DNA from: Sphingobium sp. CECT 9361
GTDB lineage: Bacteria; Pseudomonadota; Alphaproteobacteria; Sphingomonadales; Sphingomonadaceae
NCBI RefSeq assembly: GCF_918741285.1
Contig: NZ_CAKKNC010000011.1
Span: 62,001 to 126,000, forward strand
DNA: 64,000 bases
Direction of reading: 5' to 3'
A program made the position numbers and the translations under genes. Each line of letters opens with the position of its first letter. The stretch's first letter is position 1. The notes below the pieces were generated by a model that worked only from the letters and a program-made list of their open reading frames with translations, was not told where the DNA came from and did no database searches. Shown here in pieces: positions 9,657-17,759 of this stretch.

Positions 9657-10966
9657 AATGACTGCTCCCGCCTACAGAAATCATCGGCCTGCTCGGCTGC
9701 AACACGGCCCGTTTCCACGGCGCCGTCAATCCAACCGATCCAGCGCGTTGCAATATCGGTTCCTGCAAAAAATACACGGCCCTCGGATTTCTGGAGTTTG
9801 GATGCATAGGCCGACAATTGTCCGACCGGGTTTACCATCCATGACCCCTGGGCGAAGGTATCGGTGCTCCAGTCGTGCCCGAATATTGAAATGACCTTCG
9901 CCTCGGGAGCATGATGCCGGACTGCTTGGGTAACGGCGTCAATATCATTTATATCTAGCGTACTAGGCGGTGAAACAAAGCCCACCAAAAGGCTTTTGTC
10001 ACCCAGACGATACTCCGTTTGGAGCAGCAGCAGATCGGTATGGGCGCCAAAAGAGGAAAAACCTTCTTGCAGACCCTCGGCCAAAACCCACAGTTTACCC
10101 ATGCGCCCCGCATGCCCTCGAACTGCGGCGTCCCTTTTCTCAGCCATGAGCGGCGGGCTGAAGTCGATGCTTTTCCAAAGCGGGACCGGCACAGCCAAGA
10201 TAGCCGATGTAGCGCAAAAGCTATCTCCGCCCTCAATCGTTATGGTGACGTTTTCTGCCGTCTGCACGATAGATTTTACGACCGCGTTTAATCGGATTTC
10301 GCCAGCGTGAGATGATAGGGCTTTTATCGCTGCTCCGGTGCCGTCGCGGAAGCGCGTGGTTACCGATGCAAACCATGCGTAAGGACTATTATCGTAGGCG
10401 GCCACGAGCGATAGCGCCATCAGCGCTGACCAATCACCTACAGCCGCACCCGCACCGATCCTGGCGAAAGCGGCGAGAAGATCATAAACTGATCCAGGTA
10501 AATCCATGCGATCTAAATAGTCGGCCACGGAAATGTCGAGATCCGCTAGATCCTGCTGGTCACGTGGCCGCGTTGTATCGATCCGGCGCGCGTCGCAGCC
10601 GATTTGAAAGAGGGCCCTTTCCAACGCATAACGATCATCCGGAGCAATCGGGAAGCTGGCTTTGTCAGCATTGCCAAATTGCCATCGGAACTCCAGCGCC
10701 CCCGCTTCGCTACCTGTCAGTTCCCAGCCGTATCGCTTCAACTCTCGGCCAATTTCGGGCATATAGTGAGGCATGACCCAAGTGCCGCCGAGCTCGACGA
10801 CCTTATCAGTGCCCGGAAAGACCTGAGAATGTGCCCGACCGCCCAACCGGTCTCGCGCTTCAAGGAGCAGAACGTTGCGGCCCATCTCGCCTAAATCTCG
10901 TGCTGCTATCAAGCCAGCGAAGCCACCGCCGATTATGATAACATCATAGCGCTTCTGGTCGTTCAT
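9653..10966 (-). CDS. Flavin-containing amine oxidase family protein
   Basis: 437 residues. It has the dinucleotide-binding GGGFAGLIAARDL (13-25) and LLEARDRLGGRAH (34-46), and the C-terminal FAD-contact block FAGTDIATRWIGWIDGAVET near residue 410; the Trp-Gly-Trp-like pattern is usual in monoamine-oxidase/nicotine-oxidase relatives. No signal peptide, so cytoplasmic. The family oxidises primary, secondary or tertiary amines to imines, using O2 or in some members (NicA2, Pnao) a cytochrome c. It is divergent from an APC permease across a 264-bp region with perfect palindromes and was followed by a SnoaL-like gene that is now broken. The context suggests uptake and oxidation of an amine or amino-acid-like compound. 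Confidence 0.85.
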   Translation of the reverse strand: MNDQKRYDVIIIGGGFAGLIAARDLGEMGRNVLLLEARDRLGGRAHSQVFPGTDKVVELGGTWVMPHYMPEIGRELKRYGWELTGSEAGALEFRWQFGNADKASFPIAPDDRYALERALFQIGCDARRIDTTRPRDQQDLADLDISVADYLDRMDLPGSVYDLLAAFARIGAGAAVGDWSALMALSLVAAYDNSPYAWFASVTTRFRDGTGAAIKALSSHAGEIRLNAVVKSIVQTAENVTITIEGGDSFCATSAILAVPVPLWKSIDFSPPLMAEKRDAAVRGHAGRMGKLWVLAEGLQEGFSSFGAHTDLLLLQTEYRLGDKSLLVGFVSPPSTLDINDIDAVTQAVRHHAPEAKVISIFGHDWSTDTFAQGSWMVNPVGQLSAYASKLQKSEGRVFFAGTDIATRWIGWIDGAVETGRVAAEQADDFCRREQSL

Positions 10967-11115
10967 GCTTTGCCTCGGTTACACAATCTTTGCCGCCAAA
11001 TGCAGGCGACTCGGGCGGCGAATATTCTGGAGAACTGTGTGTCAGGCAGGGCAGCGTCTCAACCGCCACGATCAGGTTTACTGTTGCTGTTGCTGCAACA
11101 ATGCAAAGCGGCCGC

Positions 11116-11138
11116 GGCGTTGCGCGTTGCGCAACGCC
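11116..11138. promoter_or_regulatory. Perfect palindrome in the amine oxidase/permease divergent region
   Basis: GGCGTTGCGC (11116-11125), three bases, then GCGCAACGCC (11129-11138): a perfect 10-bp inverted repeat. A second smaller one, TGTTGC-T-GCAACA, lies at about 11088-11100, and both share the TTGC/GCAA half-site. They sit centrally between two divergent starts (10966 and 11231), where an operator for one regulator serving both genes would be expected. No intact regulator gene is adjacent; the LysR tail at 9326 may be what remains of it. Confidence 0.5.
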
Positions 11139-11230
11139 TGCAACCTGAAAGGCGGTTGAACAGTGACAACTTTGTGTCACCTTCAATGCTGAACGCACCA
11201 ATCGGTCGCACAGAGGATAGCTAAATCGAG

Positions 11231-12664
11231 ATGGGTTTGAACAAAGAAGATCGCGCAGACAGGCATCTGTCGCGTGGTACGTTGGGAGCGGCGGACATTA
11301 CATTCATGGTGGTGGCTGTTGCAGCGCCCGTCGCGGTGGTTGTCGCAACAATGCCTCTTGCTTTTGCCTTAGGCAACGGCCCCGGCGTGGCAGGCACTTA
11401 CGTGCTTGTGGCTGTCGCAATGACGCTGCTTGCGCTCGGCTACGTAAAACTGGTTCCACGGATTCCGAATGCCGGTGCGTTCTATGCGATCATCGCAGCG
11501 TCTTTTGGACGAGTGTGGGGGCTTGCTGCCGCTTATGTCGCCCTGCTCTCTTATATGTGCCTTTGTGCTGCTACACTTGGCGCGCTCGCTTTCTTCACGT
11601 CGGATCTTTTAGCAAGGAGCGCTGGCATTACGGTGTCTTGGGCAGTTTGCGCAATGCTGGCACTCGTCGTGCTTACAGCTTTGTCATTCTACCGTCTAAC
11701 TTTGACCGCTTCAATTCTAGGGGTAGCCCTCGCTGCGGAGGTGCTGCTGATCCTCGTGCTGGATATCTCGATCCTTGTGCAAAATGGCGGATCGTTGCCT
11801 ATCGTCGCAGTTTCGCCTGGTGCCGTCTTCGCACCGGGGTTTGGCATCGCAACAATTTATGCGTTTAACAGCTGTATTGGGTTTGAAGGCACAGCGATAT
11901 ATCAAGAGGAAGCGCGCGACCGGGAGCGAACTATTCCACGAGCGACCTACGCATTTATCGTGGTTGTCGCGGTATTTTATGTATTCACCGCGTGGTGCCT
12001 GACTGCCGCAGCCGGCGCCGCCTCGGTTAAAGAAGTCGCAGGTCGCGACCCTGGTCATTTCGTGTTCTCAGTTGCGCGAGATCATTTAGGCCAAACCGCC
12101 GAAACGATTCTCGCTTGCCTGGTGATCACCAGCGCATTTGCGGCCGTTCTTGGGATTTTCAATAATTCTGCGAGATATTTATTCGCGCTCTCGCGCGATA
12201 GGGTGTTGCCTCAGCGATTTGCACAAGTGCACCCTAAATATGGCTCACCATTTGCGGCCGGCTTGCCGATCGTCATCGTTATGGTGATTGTCGTATTGGG
12301 CTTTTGGTTAGCAGGCCTCGATCCTTTGCTGTCTTTGGCGACAGCGCTCACCGGCATCGGTTCGGTCGGGCTCATGGCGCTGCTGGCATTAACGGGTTTT
12401 GCGATCCCAGTTTTTTTTAGAAACCAAAAAAGCCAGAAATTGAGCACGACATTCTTGCCTGCGATCGGCGGTATCATGATCACTTTTGCTACGGTATTTT
12501 CGGTATTGAACTATTCAGCGCTTACCGGCTCAACCTCCCCCCTCATCAACTCTCTTCCGCTTCTATTGGTTGTTGCAGGACTGGTGGGCGCGGGACAAGC
12601 GCTCTGGCTCAAAGCGAAGCGCCCAAATGATTATGATCGCATTGGGAACACGGTTATGGTCTGA
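11231..12664 (+). CDS. APC-family amino acid/amine permease
   Basis: 477-residue integral inner-membrane protein with about 12 hydrophobic segments. The first, FMVVAVAAPVAVVVATMPLA (residues ~26-45), carries the unwound-helix region of APC transporters, followed by GNGPGVAGTYVLVAVAMTLLAL and the PNAGAFYAIIA motif (~82-92). The loop with CIGFEGTAIYQEEARDRERTIPRA (~215-240; Glu-rich) is characteristic of APC permeases. These proteins are proton-coupled symporters or antiporters for amino acids, polyamines and related amines. The gene is divergent to the amine oxidase, so it likely imports that enzyme's substrate. The start at 11231 lies 8 bases after GAGGATAG. The following 224 bp to the next gene show no coding signal. 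Confidence 0.88.
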   Translation: MGLNKEDRADRHLSRGTLGAADITFMVVAVAAPVAVVVATMPLAFALGNGPGVAGTYVLVAVAMTLLALGYVKLVPRIPNAGAFYAIIAASFGRVWGLAAAYVALLSYMCLCAATLGALAFFTSDLLARSAGITVSWAVCAMLALVVLTALSFYRLTLTASILGVALAAEVLLILVLDISILVQNGGSLPIVAVSPGAVFAPGFGIATIYAFNSCIGFEGTAIYQEEARDRERTIPRATYAFIVVVAVFYVFTAWCLTAAAGAASVKEVAGRDPGHFVFSVARDHLGQTAETILACLVITSAFAAVLGIFNNSARYLFALSRDRVLPQRFAQVHPKYGSPFAAGLPIVIVMVIVVLGFWLAGLDPLLSLATALTGIGSVGLMALLALTGFAIPVFFRNQKSQKLSTTFLPAIGGIMITFATVFSVLNYSALTGSTSPLINSLPLLLVVAGLVGAGQALWLKAKRPNDYDRIGNTVMV

Positions 12665-12888
12665 TCTACCGTTTGAAGCTCGGCTTTGTAGACTACACAT
12701 CGTCGGCGCAAGAAAGCGAGCCCGCCGTCGCCAACCGCTCAATAGGATCGTTGAAACCAGTCGTTCATTTATAGCGAAAGGCGCGGCGCGCAAGACCAAG
12801 TCTGGGACACAGCGTAATTGGTTTAGCCACCCTCCCATATTTCGAAAGTCTCGAAACTAAGACGTAGCGGTCGCGCCTCAGGCGGTTT

Positions 12889-13923
12889 TCAGGAGATCGG
12901 ACCGTTGGCGTTAGGTACCCCGAAATCGGGGGTGCCGTCAGCGCGATAGCGGATCGATTGGATACGGGTATGGCGGTTGGGATCGAACAGTGGATCGCCG
13001 GTGATCTTATCGTAGTCACGGGCATGATAGACCAACATGTCGCGGCCGCGCTCATCCACGGTAAAGCTGTTGTGGCCGGGGCCGTAGATATGATGCTCTG
13101 TCGAGGTGGCAAACACCGGGACCGGTGACTTGTCCCAGCTTTCCGCGTTCATCAGATCAGCTTTCGCATCAGCGGTTAGCATACCCAGACAATAGCGCGA
13201 GTCCGTGGCGCTCGCCGAATAGGTCAGGAACACGCGGCCGTTGCGTATCAGGATCGCAGGCGCCTCGTTCACCTTGTAGCCCTGAATTTCCCAGTCGAGG
13301 GTGGGCACGGACAGCCGCACGGGTTTTGCCGCCAGCGTAAGTGGTGTTGCCAGCGGAGCGAGATAGAGATTGGAGTTTGAGTCGATCCCCGGTTCGCGTT
13401 GCGCCCAGCACAAATAGCGTATGCCCCGGTGAACGAAACTGGTCGAATCCAGATTAAAGCTATCCCAGGGCGTTTCTAACTGGCCGAGCACTGACCATTT
13501 GCCGGTCATTGGATCCTTGCCATCGCACACTACCGCATAGGTTCGGATGCGAAACACGTCCTCGCCACCACCGCTTGGCCCGGCGGCAAAGTACATGATC
13601 CAGCGCCCGTCGATCCAATGCAGTTCGGGTGCCCAAAGGAAGCCTGACATCGGTCCACTCGCAAGATGACGCCATAGCACCCGCTCCTCAGCGGTCGCCA
13701 ATCCAGCGAGCGTTTTTGCGCGGCGCAGTACCAGCCGGTCAAATTCCGGCACCGATCCCGTCATATAGTACCAGCCATCGGTATGACGGAACACCTGCGC
13801 ATCGGCGCGGTTGCGGATAAGCGGGTTGACGATCCCCCCCGATTTGGGAGACCGCGCAAATAGCGGGCTTGCGACAGGCATGGCGATGACAGCGGCCAGA
13901 AGGGTGCGGCGGGTAAGCGTCAT
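12889..13923 (-). CDS. Glycoside hydrolase family 43, arabinofuranosidase-like
   Basis: 344 residues with a signal peptide that could be Tat-like (TRRTLLAAVIAMPVASPLFA). The five-bladed GH43 propeller is recognisable from NPLIRNRADAQVFRHTDGWYY (residues ~32-53; Asp38 general base candidate), SGFLWAPELHWIDGRWIMYF, SFNLDSTSF, VNEAPAILIRNGRVFLTYSA (Glu acid candidate) and GPGHNSFTVDERG. This pattern is closest to exo-acting alpha-L-arabinofuranosidases of GH43. It is the last gene of the TBDR-endoarabinanase operon, 21 bp after abnA, and should release arabinose from the arabino-oligosaccharides made by the endo enzymes. Sub-family and bond specificity are not certain. Confidence 0.82.
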   Translation of the reverse strand: MTLTRRTLLAAVIAMPVASPLFARSPKSGGIVNPLIRNRADAQVFRHTDGWYYMTGSVPEFDRLVLRRAKTLAGLATAEERVLWRHLASGPMSGFLWAPELHWIDGRWIMYFAAGPSGGGEDVFRIRTYAVVCDGKDPMTGKWSVLGQLETPWDSFNLDSTSFVHRGIRYLCWAQREPGIDSNSNLYLAPLATPLTLAAKPVRLSVPTLDWEIQGYKVNEAPAILIRNGRVFLTYSASATDSRYCLGMLTADAKADLMNAESWDKSPVPVFATSTEHHIYGPGHNSFTVDERGRDMLVYHARDYDKITGDPLFDPNRHTRIQSIRYRADGTPDFGVPNANGPIS

Positions 13924-13944
13924 TGGTCAAATGTCCTTATCGGT

Positions 13945-14961
13945 TTACTGGCGAACCACGGGCCAGCCGTCGGAGGTCCAGGCGATGGGTGCAATGCGCA
14001 GCGTAGGCGCGCCTTTTTTCGTTGCATCGTAGGCGTGCCAGGCGATTAGTTCACGTCCGCCTTCACGCATGATTGATATGCCACCCGGCCCGCGCCAGCG
14101 TTTGCTCGCATCGAGCTTCGCATGCAGGACGATTTGCCCAAAGCCTTTGCTCATTGGCTTGCCATCTGCATCCAGATACGGCCCGGTGACATCCTTCGAA
14201 CGACCGACGACAGTATAGTAACTGCTGTCAGCGCCGCGACAGCAGAAATCGTAGCTGGCAAAGAGGTAATAATAGCCGTTGCGCTCGATCAGAAACGGCG
14301 CTTCGATCGCGTCGGGCGTAGGACGACGCGCAAGAGTATAGACGTTCTTGTCCTCCGCGGCAGGCTTGCCGGTGGCTGCATCGAGACGGATCATTTTCAG
14401 CCCGCTCCAGAAGCTACCGAACGCCATCCATGCCTTGCCGTCGCGATCGACGAACACAGCCGGATCGATCGCGTTAAAATCGTCCTTCCGTGTAGAAACG
14501 AAAACCGCTCCCTGATCCTTCCATCCATATCCGGCCTTACCGGGATCGAGTACCTTGGTGGTCGCCAGACCTATGGCCGAGTGGTTCTCGCCGAACGCCG
14601 ATATGGTGTAATAGAGCCGATACTCGCCGCTCGCGAAAACGATATCGGGGGCCCACACGCCCTTGGTTTTGGGGACTTCGCGCTTCGCCCATTCTGGAAT
14701 GGCGGGAAACACCGCATCGGCACGTGTCCAGGTGACAAGATCCTTCGAGGTGCGAATGTGAATGAGGCCCGGTGCCTCGCCTTCCTGACTCGTGGAGAAA
14801 AGATAGAAAGTGTCGCCGTCGCTGATGATAGCGGGGTCGTGGACCGGACTGAGGTCGCCCTGCATCCGGTCCGCGAACAAGGGTGCCGGCTGCGCGTTCG
14901 CAACAGCACTGGCGGCGAGCATGAGGCCCGCCGCCAGAAAGGATGAAAGCACGCTGCGCAC
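13945..14961 (-). CDS. abnA: GH43 endo-1,5-alpha-L-arabinanase (first copy)
   Basis: 338 residues starting at a GTG (14959-14961) two bases after the TBDR stop; translation is probably coupled because no clear SD exists. It has a signal peptide (LAAGLMLAASAVANA) and the endo-arabinanase signature: PVHDPAIISDGDTFYLFST (catalytic Asp in HDP), GVWAPDI, FNAIDPAVFVD (pKa-modulating Asp), EAPFLIERNGYYYLFASYDF (catalytic Glu) and CCRGADSSYYTVVGRSK, then a WHAYD near the end. It cleaves internal alpha-1,5 bonds of arabinan in the periplasm or at the surface. A second, about equally long homologue is encoded at 17760-18926. Confidence 0.88.
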   Translation of the reverse strand: MRSVLSSFLAAGLMLAASAVANAQPAPLFADRMQGDLSPVHDPAIISDGDTFYLFSTSQEGEAPGLIHIRTSKDLVTWTRADAVFPAIPEWAKREVPKTKGVWAPDIVFASGEYRLYYTISAFGENHSAIGLATTKVLDPGKAGYGWKDQGAVFVSTRKDDFNAIDPAVFVDRDGKAWMAFGSFWSGLKMIRLDAATGKPAAEDKNVYTLARRPTPDAIEAPFLIERNGYYYLFASYDFCCRGADSSYYTVVGRSKDVTGPYLDADGKPMSKGFGQIVLHAKLDASKRWRGPGGISIMREGGRELIAWHAYDATKKGAPTLRIAPIAWTSDGWPVVRQ

Positions 14962-14963
14962 GA

Positions 14964-17627
14964 TCAGAACCGGAAGCGTACGCCGCCGCCAAAGGTGCGG
15001 TCATACTGACGTGTGTCGCGCGGCAAATAAGATGTGCGCCCGAAGTTGTCGCGATAGGTGCTGTTCGTAAGGTTCGTCGCGTCAAAGGTAAGCGTGATCG
15101 CACTATTCAGCGCATAACTGATCGACAGGTCTAGGAAGCCAATCGCCTTGGCCCTGACCAAGCCGCCCGCGAATGCAGCCGAATAGGCGTCAGTGTAGCT
15201 ACTACGCCAGTTGTAGGCCAGACGTGCCGAAAGGCCATATTTCTCGTAAATGCCGATCAGATTATACGAATAGCGAGACACCGGCAGGATATCCTGACGC
15301 TGGCCGATGTTGATCGGATCATCGACCCGGCCCTTTGATACCGTGCCGCTGATTTGCGCGCCGAAGCCGGACAGGGCGCCAGGCAAAAAGTCGGCGAATG
15401 CCGTTGCCGCGACTTCGACGCCCTTCAGTGTGCCGTTGTCGGTGTTGCGCGGACGGGTGACTAGGAAATTCTGCAGGCTGCCGTCCGATGCGGTGAGTTG
15501 TTCGACTTCGCCGTAGCTCTGGATATAGCCGTCGAGTTTCTTATAGAAACCCGATACCGTAATTGACCCTGTGGTCGAGAAATACCATTCGGCCGTCGCG
15601 TCGAAATTCCATGCCCGGACGTTATTGAGGTCAGGGTTGCCGCCGCTGCCCGTACCGAAGGTTCCCGAACCGCCCGTCTGTCCGCTCTGCGTCAGGCTGA
15701 TCGCAGGGTTGAGCGAAGCGAATTGTGGGCGAAGGATCGCCCGACCGGCCACGAAACGCAGCACGATATCGTCTGCTGGGCGCACCTTGAGCGACAGGCT
15801 GGGCAACCAGTCTAGCGTGTTGCGTTTGCCAACGATCGGTGAAAGCACTGGACCGCCAGCTGTGTTGGTCACGCGCACTGCGTCCAGATCGGTCACGGTG
15901 TTGACAACCCGCATGCCGATCAGGCCGTCGAACGGCAAGGCACCGTCAGATCCGAACGCGATCTGGCCATAGGCCGCGTACACATTTTCCTTAAGACGAA
16001 AGACTTGCGCCGGGTCGAAGGCAGGCGTGCCTGCCGGGCGACCGGCGAGACCGCGCAGCACGTCAATGTTCTCTCGTATCCAGCCGCTGTCGGCCAGCGC
16101 GAAGCCATCTACGCCCAATGCCCCGTCGATGATCCCATCAGGCGCATTGGTGCCCGCGCCGGGATAGCCGTTGATCGAGACGAAGGGGATGCCGTAGCCT
16201 TGCGGGTTAGTCGCTGCAGAAGAACCGGATCGACGGGCATAGCGCGCGCCGAACTTGAAATTCTTCAGAAAGCCATCGTCGAAAGTGTAGAGCACGTCGG
16301 CGTGTCCGGCGTATTGGTTACTCTTCTGTACGCTGTAATTGTCAAACAACGTCTGGAAATTAAGATTGGCCTGATTTGTGAAATCATAGCCGTTGAAGTT
16401 GACGCTGGGCGTACCGTTGTTGTCGAAATTATAGTCGATCTGCGGCACGACGAACGCCGTATCTACGACATACTGGCGGCTGGTGACGGTGCTTTTGTTA
16501 TAGGTGAATTCGGCCGAAAGTACGGCGCGACCCGCATTGTATCGCGTGCCGAAATTCGCTTGGTAGCCGTCAGTCTTTTGGTGGAAGGTCTGCTTGCTGG
16601 TAATGGTGAAGTTGTCGCGCGTAGTGATCGTGCGGGCGACGGGCGGGTTGAGTGCGGATACCGTTCCGGTCGGCTGCACACTGTTTACCGTCACAGCACC
16701 TGCCTTCGGCAAGCCGACGAAGAAGTCGACGTCATAATCCTGACGATATCCGGTGTAGATGCCATCAGCGTAGAATTCCAGATCCGGGGTCGGCTTCCAC
16801 TGCAAGGAGACGTTCCCCGACGGACGGGTGCGATCGCCGTTCGTGACCAGACCGCCGACGGTGTCGGGGATGAGCGTCGGATCGGTAGCCGACAGTGGAT
16901 TGAAGCCGAAGTTGAAACCGGTTTGATCCTGATATTTGCGCTTATTGTAAGACACGCCGACCAAAAGGCCGATTTCACCGATGCCGGTGTTCCAGCGATC
17001 GCTCACCACTCCGCTGGCGATGTAGCTACCCTTGTCCCGCTGTTCGGAGTAGATTCCGCGCGCGCCGCCCGCGATCGTCAAGCCATCGAAATCGAAAGGA
17101 CGACGCAGGCGGATGTCGATGGTGCCCGACACGCTGCCTTCGATCTGTTCAGGCAAGTTTGTCTTGTAGACGTCCACGCCCGCGACTAGCTCGGCCGGGA
17201 TATCCTGCAGTGCCACGCCGCGACTGGTGCCTGTGAACGTCTCGCGCCCGTTGATGAGCGTCTCGATATCGGGAAGGCCGCGGACAAGCACCTGACCGAC
17301 TTCGCCTGCCGAACGCGACACCTGGATGCCGGTAACGCGCTGGAGCGCGTCGGAGACGGTATTGTCAGGCAGCTTGCCGATATCTTCAGCCACAATCGAA
17401 TCGACGACGGCGGTTGCATTGCGTTTGATGGACTGAGCACCCTGGATACTGGCGCGAACGCCGGTGACGATGATGTCGGTTTCCTGTGACGCGGCCTGTT
17501 CCCCGGTAGCATCAGAAGTCGCTTGCGGCGCTTGCGGATTTGCCTGGCCAAATGCAGGAGTGGCAAGCGCGCTGGCCAGCACGCCAATTGAAATCGTCCA
17601 AGACATGTGTATCGCGCGGTGACGCAT
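14964..17627 (-). CDS. TonB-dependent receptor of the arabinan locus
   Basis: 887 residues from the ATG at 17625-17627, chosen because GGGAGAGG precedes it by 3-4 bases; ten upstream codons are dropped. Signal peptide ends near ATPAFGQA. A TonB-box-like ETDIIVTG (~48-55) leads into a plug domain (KLPDNTVSDALQRVTGIQV, VLVRGLPDIETLINGRETFT, GSVSGTIDIRLRRP), and the 22-strand barrel closes with TFGGGVRFRF. The plug matches the carbohydrate-type receptors abundant in sphingomonads and Caulobacter. Lying directly upstream of an endo-arabinanase and an arabinofuranosidase gene, it most likely imports arabino-oligosaccharides across the outer membrane. It is the first gene of the operon; a motif shared with the second GH43 promoter lies 45 bp upstream. 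Confidence 0.9.
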   Translation of the reverse strand: MRHRAIHMSWTISIGVLASALATPAFGQANPQAPQATSDATGEQAASQETDIIVTGVRASIQGAQSIKRNATAVVDSIVAEDIGKLPDNTVSDALQRVTGIQVSRSAGEVGQVLVRGLPDIETLINGRETFTGTSRGVALQDIPAELVAGVDVYKTNLPEQIEGSVSGTIDIRLRRPFDFDGLTIAGGARGIYSEQRDKGSYIASGVVSDRWNTGIGEIGLLVGVSYNKRKYQDQTGFNFGFNPLSATDPTLIPDTVGGLVTNGDRTRPSGNVSLQWKPTPDLEFYADGIYTGYRQDYDVDFFVGLPKAGAVTVNSVQPTGTVSALNPPVARTITTRDNFTITSKQTFHQKTDGYQANFGTRYNAGRAVLSAEFTYNKSTVTSRQYVVDTAFVVPQIDYNFDNNGTPSVNFNGYDFTNQANLNFQTLFDNYSVQKSNQYAGHADVLYTFDDGFLKNFKFGARYARRSGSSAATNPQGYGIPFVSINGYPGAGTNAPDGIIDGALGVDGFALADSGWIRENIDVLRGLAGRPAGTPAFDPAQVFRLKENVYAAYGQIAFGSDGALPFDGLIGMRVVNTVTDLDAVRVTNTAGGPVLSPIVGKRNTLDWLPSLSLKVRPADDIVLRFVAGRAILRPQFASLNPAISLTQSGQTGGSGTFGTGSGGNPDLNNVRAWNFDATAEWYFSTTGSITVSGFYKKLDGYIQSYGEVEQLTASDGSLQNFLVTRPRNTDNGTLKGVEVAATAFADFLPGALSGFGAQISGTVSKGRVDDPINIGQRQDILPVSRYSYNLIGIYEKYGLSARLAYNWRSSYTDAYSAAFAGGLVRAKAIGFLDLSISYALNSAITLTFDATNLTNSTYRDNFGRTSYLPRDTRQYDRTFGGGVRFRF

Positions 17628-17671
17628 AACCCTCTCCCTGTTAGAACTGCACGGCATAAAGGCCGCCCTTT

Positions 17672-17688
17672 TGTCGGACTAATTATAG
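17672..17688 (+). promoter_or_regulatory. Candidate GntR operator upstream of the arabinan TBDR operon
   Basis: TGTCGGACTAATTATAG matches TGTCGGAGTAATAAAAG (minus strand 18938-18954) at 14 of 17 positions. Its core, read on the other strand, is TTAGTC-C-GACAAA, an odd-symmetry half-site pair of the GTCnGAC type used by many FadR-type GntR regulators. It lies 45-61 bp upstream of the TBDR start. The GntR gene at 19053 is the obvious candidate regulator. Confidence 0.45.
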
Positions 17689-17759
17689 TCTGAGTTATTC
17701 CGGTGAAAAGCGGAATCTTTTTTGGCTATGATGAATTTCGCAATTGTGACTTTCGTGCC

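Noticed and set aside
12665-12888. Possible transposase fragment after the APC permease
   Set aside because: The plus-strand frame is basic and arginine-rich but no IS family motif could be matched; left as intergenic.
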